64,000 nt of DNA, taken from NCBI GenBank assembly GCA_003255065.1, contig QAOA01002492.1, positions 173,828-237,827 of the forward strand, written 5' to 3'. Positions 22,327-34,550 of this stretch are shown here, piece after piece. The DNA comes from Cercis canadensis (taxonomy: Eukaryota; Streptophyta; Magnoliopsida; Fabales; Fabaceae). Made by a program: the position numbers and the translations under genes. The notes beneath the pieces are model-generated. The model searched no databases and was not told where the DNA came from. It saw nothing but the letters and a program-made list of their open reading frames with translations. Every line of letters begins with the position of its first letter. Within the stretch, counting starts at the first letter, position 1.

Positions 22327-23820
22327 TGATATTTACTTATTTTGGCTATAAGTTTCTTGCTTTGTTATTGCATTCTTTTTCACATTTGAGTGATTTCACT
22401 TAAATATGATATTTAATCCATGTATTTGTGTTAACAAGTAATATTCTTGTTGTTCAAGCAAAAAGAATGATTTTGGGGAATTTTTGGAGCAAAGTGCAAA
22501 GAAAACAGTTAAGTATGAAGTTCAGACAAGGGACATGGCTTTTCACACGCTCGTGTGTTCCCGTGTCAACGTTCCAGAAGTACCTGTGTAACTTGTTGAA
22601 GGACACGCCCGTGTTGGATGCCGTGTTAGTTAGCCAGAGACCACCCTAAAGTAACACGCCAGTGAACACGCCCTCAGCCAGAGAAGCACGGGCCATGTTG
22701 AGATGAACACACCTTGAAGTTAAAGAGACACGATTGTGTCTTAGGTTGTATTGCAGTCTAGAATTTCATTTAAATGACACGCCCAAATCCATAAGCGAAC
22801 ACGACTCGTGCCTAGCCGGTGTTCGAATTATTGAAAGTTAACCCCAGCATTCTGAACACTATAGAAATGAACCTTATAGTTGGGAAGAAGGGGAACACAC
22901 TGCATCAGAGTTGGAAAGAGGGACAACAATCAAACTTTGAAGGCTTTTAAGAAGAAACAAGAGCGAGTTCTAGGGAAAAAAGAGAACTCAACCTTTCAAG
23001 AAATTCATGAGAATGAGCTTTCCTTATTCTTTTCCTTATTCTATGTATTCTTTTAGTGCAGTTCTTGTTACCATCATGAAATAATTTGTAAAGGTCTAGA
23101 TAGGATGAACCCTAAAGTTGAATTTGTGTTTTTCTTTTAATTCAATGAGAATTACATCTTTCCCTTATTAGAATTGTCTATGATTCTTATTTGTTATTAA
23201 ATTAATGAAGCATGCCATTAGTTTAATACTAGATTTCAGTTTATAGATTGAGAAATCGTAAATTGAACAGATCACTTTTAGACAATAAGATTTGCATGGA
23301 ATCCCAGAGATAGGATCACATAAGTCTTCTGGTTATGGTTAACCTTAATACTGGGAATTCATAGAACACAAACTAATGCATTTTTGGCGGTGTTGATTAG
23401 AAAGAGATTTCAATCAATCAACCTAGGAATAGTTGTCATATTACTTGAGAAAGAATATGACATAATTCAAGAAATTCAATCAGTCCAAGTAAGAAAAGGT
23501 GATATCATTGAGTTAAAGTTGGAGGTGCAAAGCTACATTCTAGGGGGATTCTTATCTAGGTTTGTCTATCTAACTGATTACCCTTTAGAGTTCATTGTTA
23601 TTTTTTTTCTTTTCTCGCTTCTCTTAGTTTAAGTAAGTAGTTCATCAATTTAGCCACAAATTAGAGATTAGATAATAGAGAAAGGATTAGTACTAATAGC
23701 TATAGTCCTTGTGGGAACTATATTTGTACTCAATTGAGCTATACTATAAAACGATATGTGCACATGCCTAGAGTGATTTTAGCATTAGTTTAATTGGATA
23801 TGTTAACTTAAAAATCATCA
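22327..23820 (+). repeat. 5' LTR of element B
   Basis: It starts TGATATTTACTT and ends in CA at 23820, seven bases before the primer site; length 1494 bp. It matches 34551-35696 along the first 1.1 kb. The part at about 22530-22830 is packed with ACACG...CGTGT half-palindromes, many of which have decayed to ACATG or ACACA in the 3' copy. Confidence 0.88.
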
Positions 23821-23826
23821 AATTTT

Positions 23827-23844
23827 TGGCGCCGTTGTCGGGGA
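23827..23844 (+). promoter_or_regulatory. Primer binding site of element B (tRNA-Asp type)
   Basis: TGGCGCCGTTGTCGGGGA is complementary, with one mismatch, to the 3' end of plant tRNA-Asp. This primer is characteristic of Athila/Tat-type gypsy elements and fixes the element orientation. Confidence 0.92.
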
Positions 23845-23977
23845 ACTATAATATTAGGAACATTTAATTTCTATGACTCTAGTCATTTTATTTTATTTTT
23901 TCTTTAGTTAATTTTGTTTGGTTTAGACCTTTTTTCTTATCTGTGTCTTGGTCAATCTTTGCAGAAGCTAGTTATGC

Positions 23978-25475
23978 TTGTGTATGACAAGAAGTGGTAA
24001 TCAAGACCTTTTGGAGTTGAATCGAGAGATTGAACGCATGTTGGTGAGAAAATCAAAGAAGAAGACTATCTCACTACAAACTCAAACATTCGAGCCTAGT
24101 TTTGAACAAGAACCAATTATGGCTGAGCAAGCAAGACAACAAACCATGGGAGATTACGCTAGACCATTACTTGTTGGAACTGAGTCCAGCATAAGTAGAC
24201 CTCCAGTGAACAACTTTGAGATCAAGCCGAACATCATCCAGATGGTGCAGCAGCTTGTGCAATTCGATGGACTGCCGGATGAAGACCCTCATGCTCACAT
24301 CACAAATTTCTAGGAGATTTGTGATACCTTTAAAATTAATGGAGCTACTGAGGATGCAATTAAACTGAGGCTTTTCCCTTTCACACTACGGGGTAAAGCA
24401 AAATCATGGTTGAAGACACAACCTCATGGCTCTACCAAAACATGGGATGAGCTCACTGAGAGAATTCTAAGCTGATACTTTCCTCCAGCTAGAATAGCAA
24501 AGCTTAGAAACAACATCTTCTCCTTCCAACAACTAGATGGTGAAATACTTTATGAAGCATGGGAGAGATGGAAGGAATTGCTAAGAAAATGCCCACATCA
24601 TGGGCTGAATTTGGGGGTCTAGATGCAGACCTTTCACAATGGTCTCAGCTTTGGGACTAAGCAACTTATTGATGCTTCCTCTGGATGAACCACAAGCTTC
24701 AAAACCCTTGAAGAGTTGCAGAAGCTAATTGAAAACATTGCTATGAACAACTACCAGTAGGTAAATAAAAAAAATGAAGGCCAAATCAGGAGGAGTGCAT
24801 AATGTAGATGCTGTCACATCTTTGGAGGCAAAAATTGAGGCCCTTATAAAAAAGATTGATGATATGAGCAAACCTACTCCACTAGCACCAGTTATGAGCT
24901 GTGACATTTGTGGAGGAGGAAATTCTAATCATGAATGCCAGACATCCACCATGGGGCCAGTAGTAGAGTAAGTAGACTTCTTAGGGAACTGAATGCCCAA
25001 TAATCTTCACTCTAACACATATAATCTAGGGTGGAGAAATCATCCAAATCTCTCTTGGAGTAATCACGGGTAGCAGAGGCAAGGTCCTCCACCTAGATTT
25101 CAACAACCTCCTAACCCACTATGGAAGCCAACCATTGAAGACCAGCTGTCCAAATTCATTTTAGCATCAGAAGCCCAATTCAAAAACACCGAAACATCTT
25201 TGAGGAATCAGGTTACTTCTATCCACAACCTTGAGACTCAAATTGGTCAGCTGGTCAATCTGATTTCAAAAAGGCCACCAGGGACTCTACCTAGCTACAC
25301 CAAGCTAAATCCTAAAGAACAAGTCAAGACTATTAAATTGAGGAGTGATAAGGAGTTGAAAGAGGTCGAGAGAGAGAAATCTGGTGATGAAGGTGCTGTT
25401 GTAACTGAGAAGAAAGAGGACATTATGTTGGAAAAGACAGAGGAGCCGAAGAAGAGAATGGTGAAGGAATACCAG
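23978..25475 (+). pseudogene. Element B gag, first part, with several stops
   Basis: The frame opens at 23978 with MCMTRSGNQDLLELNREIE. Retrotransposon gag homology begins around DEDPHAHITNF and includes LFPFTLRGKAKSWL, FPPARIAKLRN and ELLRKCPHHG. Stops lie near 24312, 24473, 24620 and several later points. A CDICGG...HEC trace near 24900 marks the degenerate zinc-knuckle area. The C-terminal part is Lys/Glu-rich and runs to EYQ at 25475, where solo LTR E interrupts; gag-derived sequence resumes at 27020. Gag would form the particle and bind RNA. The decay rules out function. Confidence 0.88.
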
Positions 25476-27019
25476 TGATAACACATTATTTTACACTATT
25501 TGTTTCCCTTAAATTTAGTCTTTTAGTGTGTGTTTCTAGTGATTTTTATGGCCTTTAGACATGTTTTGTAGATTTGAACTTGTTGGTACTTATAAATTTT
25601 AATTGCTTAACTGTTGAATTCTGGCACTGCTTACATTTTTCACTATATCTTTAGCTAAAAATGTCTGATTGATGTGATTGTGTTTCGTTGGAAAGTTGAC
25701 AAAAAATGCTACATTTCATATGAAGAGCCCAGAAGCTGATTCTCGCATCTGGACAACTGAAATTCTCATGCAAGTAGTCCAGATTTTCTGCATCTGCCCA
25801 GCATTGACTGATTCCCTTCCTTACACATGCCTATTGGACCAGAGCATGTTTATTTGGGCCAACATGCTTATTGGACCAGCACACATGACACTAGGGCTTG
25901 ATCACATTTTTACCATTAATAATTTAGGAAATTAGGTTTATTTTGTAATTAGGAAACCTAGAGGAGGCAGCCAACTAGTATTTATTCTCAAGTTGTTGAG
26001 GAAAATAAATGACCAGAAGAGATACGAAATTACCTTGAGTAGCTGCTACCTCCTGTTTCTGAGTTCGAGTTTTAGACTTTTGCCTTGTGTTTAAGCCTTT
26101 CATGGAGGGCTAAGTTCTTTTGTAATCAATTTAAGAGGAGTCAAACTTAATAATCCAGAGTTCCTATGCTTCAACCGGGTTTGATTTAATTTAATTTGAA
26201 TTACTGATTCTTCTCTTCTTCATGTGATTGAATGGTATTTTAATTACATGCATGCTTTATATGAATTTAAATTGGTTGGTTAGATTCATCACAGTAATCA
26301 GATTGATAATCATATTTTAAAGGTTTTTAATATATGGTTAACTTGGACAATTCGGTTCTTAAATTAATCTGGACTTAGTGATATAGAGCGGTTGCCTAGA
26401 TTCTTAATTCCATAATTAATTGAATCCTGATTGGTAAATCAGTAGGAATTCTAAGTGTTACTGTTAGGGGTTCCAGGTAACATTTAACCAAGAATTAAAT
26501 TAGATCTAAATCATCTTTAGTGAACAAAGATGAATTAGGGTTTGGTTGTCTGCTTGAGTTGATTACGTTTTCTCTTATTTGATTAAATCCTGTTTACTGC
26601 TTTCTAAATTCTAATTATTCTGCATTCAATAACAAACCCCCCATATTTTGTTCCTGCTTAAGTTCTAATAGATTAATTATTCTAGTGAATCTTTGGGAGA
26701 CGACCCTGGTTGCATCCTATACTACNATTTAACCAAGAATTAAATCAGATCTAAATCATCTTTAGTGAACAAGGATGAATTAGGGTTTGGTTGTCTGCTT
26801 GAGTTGATTACGTTTTCTCTTATTTGATTAAATCCTGTTTACTGCTTTCTAAATTCTAATTATTCTGCATTCAATAACAAACCCCCCATATTTTGTTCCT
26901 GCTTAAGTTCTAATAGATTAATTATTCTAGTGAATCCTTGGGAGACGACCCTGGTTGCATCCTATACTACAATTTAGTTGTAATTATTATTGTAATTTTG
27001 TACGGTTCGGCGCCTGTCA
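25476..27019 (+). mobile_element. Element E: solo LTR in gag of B, ACCAG target duplication
   Basis: It begins TGATAACACATT and ends GCGCCTGTCA. Both ends are flanked by the perfect 5-bp ACCAG (25471-25475 and 27020-27024). Removing it and one ACCAG restores the gag frame exactly through GAA TAC CAG CCA TCT. Its length here (1544) is inflated by an assembly duplication of 244 bp at the N at 26726, so the real size is nearer 1.3 kb. It differs in sequence from the LTRs of A, B and C, indicating another gypsy family. It arose by LTR-LTR recombination after insertion. Confidence 0.93.
26482..26970. other. Assembly duplication around N at 26726
   Basis: 26482-26725 and 26727-26970, 244 bp each, with about three differences. 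Confidence 0.92.
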
Positions 27020-27571
27020 ACCAGCCATCTATCCTGAGCACACTACTTGTAAATGACAGAAAAAAGGAACAATTTGGTAAATTTTTAGAGCTTTTTAAAC
27101 ATTTGCATATTAACATTCTTTTTGTTGAAGCTCTTTCACACATGCCAAAATATGCAAAGTTCTTGAAGGACCTCCTTTCTAATAAGAAGAAGCTCAAGCA
27201 GCTGTTAATGGTGACCCTGAATGAGGAATGCTCTTCCATCATCCAGAACAAGCTGCCACGAAAAGTAAAAGATTCAAGGAGTTTTATTATCCCTTGTAAT
27301 ATTGGTAGCTTATCTGTTGATAGGGCATTAACAGATTTAGGTGCTAATATAAATTTGATGCCCTATAGTATGTTTCAAAAACTAGGACTAGGTGAACCAA
27401 CACCACTAGGATGAACATTCAATTAGCATATAGGTCTATCGCATATCTTAGGAGTATAATAGAAGATGTCATAGTAAATGTTGATAAATTTATTTTCCCT
27501 GTAGACTTTGTGATCATAGACATGGATGAAGATGTTAAGATACCCTTTCTGTTAGGTCGACCATTCCTTAA
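27020..27571 (+). pseudogene. Element B gag end and aspartic protease, broken
   Basis: The end of gag (FLELFKHLHINILFVEALSHMPKYAKFLKDLLSNKKKL, in short blocks) leads into the protease, whose active-site motif is the Athila-type DLGANINLMP at about 27337-27366 (D-L-G in place of the usual D-S/T-G). Then LLGRPFLK marks the end of the protease flap region near 27551-27574. A TGA near 27413 and stops just after interrupt it. Cleavage of the polyprotein would be its role. Confidence 0.85.
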
Positions 27572-29400
27572 ATGATCTTTAAAATATTCGAGGCCATGAA
27601 GCATAATATTAGTATTAACGATACATGTTTTTATGTAGATGTGATTGACTCATTTGTGTCTTGTTCTATGCAGGAAATCCTCACAAGAGATGCATTGGAG
27701 ATGTGTATCATGCAGGGAGATGAGGAGACTGACCACAGAGAGATGAGGGAGCATGTGACATATCTGCAAGCCTATGAGCCATTGATTAGAGAGACACCTC
27801 TTGAGAGGATTGAGGATCAAAGAACCAGGATCAGACCATCTATTAAGGGTCCACCCGAGTTGGAGCTGAAAAGACTTCAAGAACACTTGGAATATGCTTT
27901 CTTGGCAGAAAATTTCAAGTTGCCTGTTATTATTGCAGCAAACCTGACAAAGGATCAAAAAGGGAAACTTTTAGATGTGTTTAAGATGCATAAGAGGGCC
28001 ATAGCATGGAAGATCTCTGATATGAGAGGAATTAGCCCCTCATTCTATACCTATAAGATTTCATTACAGGAGAATTTCAAGCCATTGGTACAGCCACAAC
28101 GATGATTGAATCCAAACATGAAAGATGTAATGAAAAAGGAAGTAAGTAAACTTCTAGATGCATGAGTTATTTACTTTATTGCTGACAGTTCTTGGGTGAG
28201 TTTTGTTCAAGTAGTGCCAAAGAAATGAGACATGACAATGGTACCTAATGAGAAGAACGAGTTGGTACAGGGTGGAGTCTGTATAGACTATCAGAAGCTG
28301 AATGATGCCACTCGAAAAGATCACTTTCTTCTACTATTCATTGACTAGATGCTGGAGTAGATGGCCAGACATGCCTATTACTGCTTCTTGGATGGAATGT
28401 CAAGGTACTTCCAGATCATTGCTTTAGAGGATCAGGAGAAGACAACCTTCACATGTCCTTATGGTATGTTTTCCTATAGAAGAATGTCATTTGGGCTGTG
28501 TAATGCCCCTGCCACCTTTCAAAAGTGTATGATGGCAATCTTCAATAAATTGGTTGAGGACATCATGGAGGTATTTATGGACGACTTCTCTATTTTTGGT
28601 AACTTTTTTGAACTCTGCTTGCATAACTTAGCTAGAGTCCTTGAGAGGTGTAAGGAAACTAATTTGGTCTTGAATTAGGAGAAATGTCATTTTATGGTTT
28701 AGGAGGGTATAATATTAGGCCATAAAATCTCTAGTAAGGGTATAGAGGTCGATAGGGAAAAATAGAAACCATAGCTAAACTGCCACCACCTACTTTAGTG
28801 AAGGCAGTTAGGAGCTTTCTAGGTCTTGCTGGCTTTTATAGAAGATTTATTAAAGACTTTTTCAAGATAGCTAGATCTCTTACTAAGTTACTTGAAAACA
28901 ATGTGCCTTTTATCTTTGATGATGACTGTATGGCTGCATTTAATACTTTAAAAGACAAATTGACTACTGCTCCTATTATGGTTGCACTAGATTGGTTATT
29001 GCCATTTGAACTAATGTGTGATGCAAGTGATTTTGCAATAGGAGCAGTTTTGGGACAGCACAAGGATAAGCACTTCGGACCCATCTATTATGCAAGCAAA
29101 ACCTTGGTTAATGCTCAGAAGAACTACACTACCATTGAGATGGAGTTGCTTGCAGTAGTTTATTCTTTAGGTAAATTTAGATGCTACCTTATTCTGTCTA
29201 AAGTCATTGTGTATACTGATCACTCAGCATTGATGTATCTTTTGAGCAAAAATGATACTAAGCCTCGACTAATACACTAGGTTTTGTTATTGCATGAGTT
29301 TGACCTAGAGATTTAAGATCTTAAGGGAACCGAGAACCTAGCAGCAGACCACCTGTCTTGTCTGGAACTCCCAACTCAAGGGGGCTTAGTGGATGAGGAC
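27572..29400 (+). pseudogene. Element B reverse transcriptase and RNase H, broken
   Basis: An open stretch of 177 codons (27572-28105) is the linker before RT (ENFKLPVIIAANLT, AIAWKISDMRGISPSF). RT blocks follow: VCIDYQKLNDATRKDHF near 28280, then GMSRYFQIIAL, RRMSFGLCNAPATF and the catalytic FMDD at about 28577. RNase H (28950-29280) keeps LMCDASDFAIGAVLGQ, ELLAVVYSL and VYTDHSALMYLL with its acidic residues. Stops or frameshifts lie near 28105, 28165, 28230, 28350, 28676, 28700 and 29278. Three or more are TAG where Gln or Trp is usual. Confidence 0.9.
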
Positions 29401-30731
29401 TTGAATGACACTTTTCTAGACGAACAACTATATGATATATAGGTGAAAGGCATTCCTTGGTTTGATGACTTTGCTAATTACTTTATAGTTAGGGTTCTAC
29501 CAAAGGAGTTAACTCATTCACAGAAGAAGAAATTCTTCTCTGATTTGAAATGCTACCTCTGGGAAGATTCATATCTATTTCATATTTTTGCAGACCAAAT
29601 GATAAGGCATTGTGTCGCCTATCCGGACACCGAAAGTATCCTGGAGCACTGCCATAAGGGTCAAACTGGAGGACATTATCAAGCCAATGGGACAGCAAGG
29701 AAAGTCTTGGAATTAGGTTTTTATTGACCTACCTTGTTTAAGGAAGCTCAAAGGTATGTAAAGCAATGTGACAATTGCCAGTGCACAGGTAACATCTCTA
29801 GGAATGATGAAATGTCCCAAAACAATATATATGTGTATGAGGTCTTTGATGTCTAGGGCATTGATTTCATTAGTCCCTTCCCCTTGTCCTTTGGAAATGA
29901 GTATATCCTAGTTGCAGTAGACTATGTATCTAAATGGGTTGAAACTCAGGTTTTTCCTACCAATGATGCTAGGGTAGCTGTTAAGTTCCTTAGGAAATTG
30001 TTCACTAGGTTTGAAGCACCTAGAGCTATCATTAGTGATAGAGGTATCCACTTCTGTAACCAACAATTAGCTAGTACCTTGAAGAAATATGGTGTTACTC
30101 ATAAAGTGGCTACCCCTTATCATCCCTAAACCAGTGGCCAAGTAGAGGTGACAAATTGGGAACTTAAAAGAATACTGGAAAAGACTGTAGAGCGATCTAG
30201 AAATGAATGATCCTTGAAATTAGATGATACTCTATAGGCTTATAAGACTTGCTTCAAAACCACCATTTGTACTACCCCTTATAAACTTGTTTATGGGAAG
30301 TCCTGTCATTTACCAGTAGAGCTGGAGCATAACACTTTTTAGGAATAAAATTCTTTAAGTACGACTTGTCTAGTGCAGGTGAAAAACGGTTGCTCTAGTT
30401 GAATCAGCTGACAGAGTGGATAGATGTTGCTTATGAAAGTTTAAGGCTGTACAAAGACAAGGCAAAGACGTGACAGGACCAACACATCAAATCGCTTAAA
30501 GAGTTTCAACCTAAGGACCAAGTGTTGCTCTTTAACTCATGCATTAAATTGGTTCCAGGCAAACTCAAGTCTAGATGGTCAGACCCCTTCATGGTGAAGC
30601 AAGTATTTCCTTATGGTGTTGTTGAAGTTACTCATCCAGAGAAGGGAATCTTCAAGGTCAATGGACAGAGGTTGAAACTATATCATGGTGTTAGCATCCA
30701 AGAGCTTTCTCGAGATGTTTGTCATCTCTAA
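29401..30731 (+). pseudogene. Element B integrase, broken
   Basis: The zinc-binding region is partly visible (CDNCQ at about 29770). The DDE core gives the first acidic residue in GIDFISPFP (about 29858), the second in ISDRGIHFCN (about 30034), then YHP...TSGQVEV leading to the Glu region. The C-terminus (30522-30731) reads LLFNSCIKLVPGKLKSRW then FKVNGQRLKLYHG, closely matching element A. At least six stops interrupt it, for example near 29443, 29724, 29855 and 30128. Confidence 0.9.
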
Positions 30732-31815
30732 GACCCCCTGTAGTAGCTTCTCAGTACCTAAGTCCAGCTAAATGACTATAAAGAAGTGCTTGTTGAGAGG
30801 CAACCTAATGTCTAGTTTTTTTTTNTTTTATATCTTAATTCTCTTTATGAATTGTGTTTGATTTGTTCTCTCTCAGTTTCTTAATTAGTCATTAGCCAAA
30901 GGGGTGACTCACATATTATTTTTGTGGTGTAGGTTTTGATAGAATCCCCTTTGTAGATTATTCAGTGCAAAAAGAGTTCAACACACAGTATAGAGTGCAG
31001 ACACAGCTTGAAACACGACTGTGCCCTACCTCGTATGCCTTTCCTTTGTCAAACACGGCCAGTGACATGGCCGTGGCAAGAGACATGTGCATCATGAAGA
31101 GAATCCAGGAGGAGAACATGTCTAGTGACATGGTCGTGTNTAATTCTCTTTATGAATTGTGTTTGATTTGTTCTCTCTCATTTCTTAATTAGTCATTAGC
31201 CAAAGGGGTGACTCACATATTATTTTTGTGGTGTAGGTTTTGATAGAATCCCCTTTGCAGATTATTCAGTGCAAAAAGAGTTCAACACACAGTATAGAGT
31301 GCAGACACAGCTTGAAACACGACTGTGCCCTACCTCGTATGCCTTTCCTTTGTCAAACACGGCCAGTGACATGGCCGTGGCAAGAGACATGTGCATCATG
31401 AAGAGAATCCAGGAGGAGAACATGTCTAGTGACATGGTCGTGTCTATCCCCATGTCAATCCAACACCCCCAATGTCACACATGTGTCAGATCACGTGTTT
31501 CCTACCCAAGCCCAACATGGCCACACCACATGGCTATGTCGCATAAATACTTTCAATTTATACAACGCAGGATAACTTCTCTCCCCCACGAACTTCAACA
31601 TTTTCCCATTCTTCTCCCAATTCCCAGTTATTTCAACACTTCCTCCACCATTGTCGACCAAACCCCCTCCCCAAATCCCCTAATTTCATCTCAAATCACA
31701 CTTCCACACCACTCTGCACCAACAAAATTTAACTTAACAATAAGCTTTTGGGTTGCAAATTTATTTCTTTTCTCCACATTCCTTGGTTTTGTTCGTCCAA
31801 CAAGAGGCAAACACC
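30732..31815 (+). other. Element B spacer between integrase and 3' ORF, with assembly duplication
   Basis: After the integrase stop, the text GAGAGGCAACCTAATG (near 30795) corresponds to the GGGAGGCAACCC signature seen in element C at about 37275. The rest is non-coding, rich in ACACGGCC/GGCCGTG words. Bases 30836-31139 and 31141-31443 are the same roughly 303 bp across an N at 31140; another N lies in a T run at 30825. Confidence 0.8.
30836..31443. other. Assembly duplication around N at 31140
   Basis: 30836-31139 and 31141-31443, about 303 bp each, with two differences. Confidence 0.92.
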
Positions 31816-33290
31816 ATGACTAAGCGCACCAATGACTCACAGCCGCGCCGTGATAAGTTGCAACCATGTAAGAAGCGCCAACCCATTCAGGATTCGGCCT
31901 CTCCATCTCCCAGGAAGAGGAGAGCTACGACTACTGACACTACCATTCACCTCTTCCTTAGACTGCAAGGGGCTGAGCATAGGGAGTAGCTAGCCAAACT
32001 ATCCACCAAACCCTTTGAGCCTAGCCGCTACCTAGTATGGCCAGTGTTACAAAAGTTGGGCCTTGAACAAGAAGTCTGACATCTCCTCAATTTCAGCAAC
32101 TGGGGTAGATTTTTTGAGCTATAGGAGCCGATGTATAGGGAGCTCACTCTGGAGTTCTTAGCCACTGTGGAAATCAACATTACGTTCACAACCTCCACGT
32201 CCACATGGCATGAGCCAGAGACCATTCATTTTCATCTTGGCTCCTTTATGCATAGCATGAGTTTGCACGAGTTTATGGTGGTAGCTGGGCTCTCTGAGCA
32301 GGAGTTCGTGTATGGCTCCTTTGATCTGGATTGACTCTTGCCTAACATACAACCTAGGGAATATTAGAAAGAGATCAGCACTGAGGACATCTATGAGGCC
32401 AAGAGGTCTAAGGTCTCTACTCTCTGTTCACCAACTCTACGCTACATTCACAAACTCCTCGTACATTCCATGACTGCAGGAAAGGAGAGCACCAGAGTTG
32501 TGGGAAAAAGGGACATATTTTTCCTCCGGTGTATACGTGATCGGCGATATTTCCACCTTGGATATGCATTCATTCAACTGATCATGGGTTACTTGCAGAA
32601 GGGCAACTTCGGTGCTATTGGTGGCGGGTCTGTGATTACTCGATTAGCCCGTAACCTTAATATCTTGGTTGATGAGTCCACTCTCATAATCGCCTGTAGA
32701 CCACAGCCACTGGGGATGGATACCCTAAAAACCATGGGGATGGTAGAGTGCCGCACAGATACACAGGGTACTTATCTAGCCTTAGTTGGTGCACCACCCA
32801 GAGCTGCCTCCGCTGAACCACCAGTTGAAGGACCCAGCACAACTGCCCCCGAGGAACCACTAGCTGAGGGACCTAGCACATTAGCCCCTACGTTTTCACA
32901 ACCATTTCCATGCTTTCTATTCACTTCAGCTAATCAAGAAGACCAAAAACCAACCGCACTAGAATGACAGCTGTATAAAGGTTGAGTTTGATGGGACATG
33001 GGCCCGAATTAACTACCTCATCATGGAAAATCAGAAGGAGAAGCAATAGTTACACCAGTGGATGTCATATGAGAGGACACATCATTAGTAGGTGCAGTCC
33101 ACCCTGTAGATGATGTGCAATTTTATGGGACTTCATCCTCCACCACCGCTTAGACCACCTATCTTCCAAGAACCGGCTGACGATGCATACCCATCTCGTG
33201 TATCATCTCCTAAGTCCCCGACTGCACATCCAGTCGAACCAGCTCCTGCGCCACATTCTGAGCATCTTGAAGAGCCACCTAGGGAGTAGT
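31816..33290 (+). pseudogene. Element B 3' ORF of Athila type (extra ORF after integrase), stops only
   Basis: From ATG at 31816 to the stop at 32967 one single frame holds about 383 codons, interrupted by five stops (31987, 32077, 32122, 32332, 32365) but no frameshift. It starts MTKRTNDSQPRRD and carries YRELTLEFLATVE, SLHEFMVVAGLSEQEF and RDRRYFHLGYAFIQLIMGYL. This is the pattern of the Athila ORF1-type plant retrotransposon protein family, whose function is unknown. In some Athila elements the ORF after integrase is called env-like; I see no convincing signal peptide or membrane anchor here. A Pro/Glu-rich tail follows, then frame-shifted traces continue to 33290. Confidence 0.75.
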
Positions 33291-34550
33291 TCGTTAGTTA
33301 TTTCTTTCTCTTTACATTTCACTTTTGAGTTACTTAGTCCGTTGTTTAGTTTAGTTTTATGGTCATAGACCTTTTAATCTTCTTTCTAGTTGTGTAGTTT
33401 CTGTTGCAGCCTTGCTTTCCGCATCACAGGGCCGTCACCATAACCAGTCTAGGATGTCATGAGCCTCACCATCAAGGAGTATCTTTTCTTTTTTTCTCTT
33501 CCCTTTATTTTTTGCTTTGTCCTCCGCACATTTTCTTTTTGTTTTCGCTTTCTGGACATTGGGAACAATGTGTTGCTTAAGTGGGGAGGGGGGGTATGCT
33601 TTAACTTGATAAGCTTGTGAGGTCCTGAAGTAATTCGAATTAGAACATTTTGCTCTTTAGATGATATTCATGGGTATTTGTTATTTTCTAGTTTAATTGT
33701 CTTTGCTGGATACCTTACTTTTTAGTTAGTTGCATTATGAGGTAACCACTTGGGTTCAATGGAGTTGGAACTTTGAGTTACAGCCTCANTGTCCTCCACA
33801 CATTTTCTTTTTGTTTTCGCTTTCTGGACATTGGGAACAATGTGTTGCTTAAGTGGGGAGGGGGGGGGGGTATGCTTTAACTTGATAAGCTTGTGAGGTC
33901 CTGAAGTAATTCGAATTAGAACATTTTGCTCTTTAGATGATATTCATGGGTATTTGTTATTTTCTAGTTTAATTGTCTTTGCTGGATACCTTACTTTTTA
34001 GTTAGTTGCATTATGAGGTAACCACTTGGGTTCAATGGACTTGGAACTTTGAGTTACAGCCTCATACTAGTTAGCCTTAAGTACTTGGTTTGAATACCCT
34101 ATTCTTAGAGAAGAAAAAAATTTGAATAAAATGAGTAGTTGATATGAGCATAGTGAAGCACTGCTCCTCTATCTTTTGTACCTGAAATTAGAGAAGGGTA
34201 TGAGCATGCCAATGAAGCATAACTAGTTGAATGTGGGTCACAGGCAATGACCGGATGCCACATCCTAGGACCCCAAACTCTGCAAAAAAAAAAAAAAATT
34301 CCATGTTTAGAACCTAGTAATAGCACAGGGTAGTTCTGTTCAGATACTGACGGGTGACCTATGACGAATATGTGGTTCAATGACTTGATTCATGAGCCAA
34401 GCATAAGAACTAAATAGTGTAGCTGTTTAGGGTAAAGTAACTAGCATAACTTGCTTGAATTGAATTGCTTCCCCAGGGATAGAGTTCATTGAGAGATTTG
34501 TTCTAATTTGATTGCTTGAGGACAAGCAAATGCTTAAGTGTGAGGAGATT
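33291..34550 (+). promoter_or_regulatory. Element B 3' non-coding region and polypurine tract
   Basis: It contains a first G-rich tract (AAGTGGGGAGGGGGGG at about 33579, repeated at about 33849 because of the assembly duplication 33518-33788/33790-34064) and a second tract AAGTGTGAGGAGATT at about 34536-34550 next to the LTR. The latter is the likely polypurine tract, decayed by G-to-A changes relative to element A. Confidence 0.75.
33518..34064. other. Assembly duplication around N at 33789
   Basis: 33518-33788 and 33790-34064. Differences are mainly the length of a G run and one or two substitutions. Confidence 0.92.
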
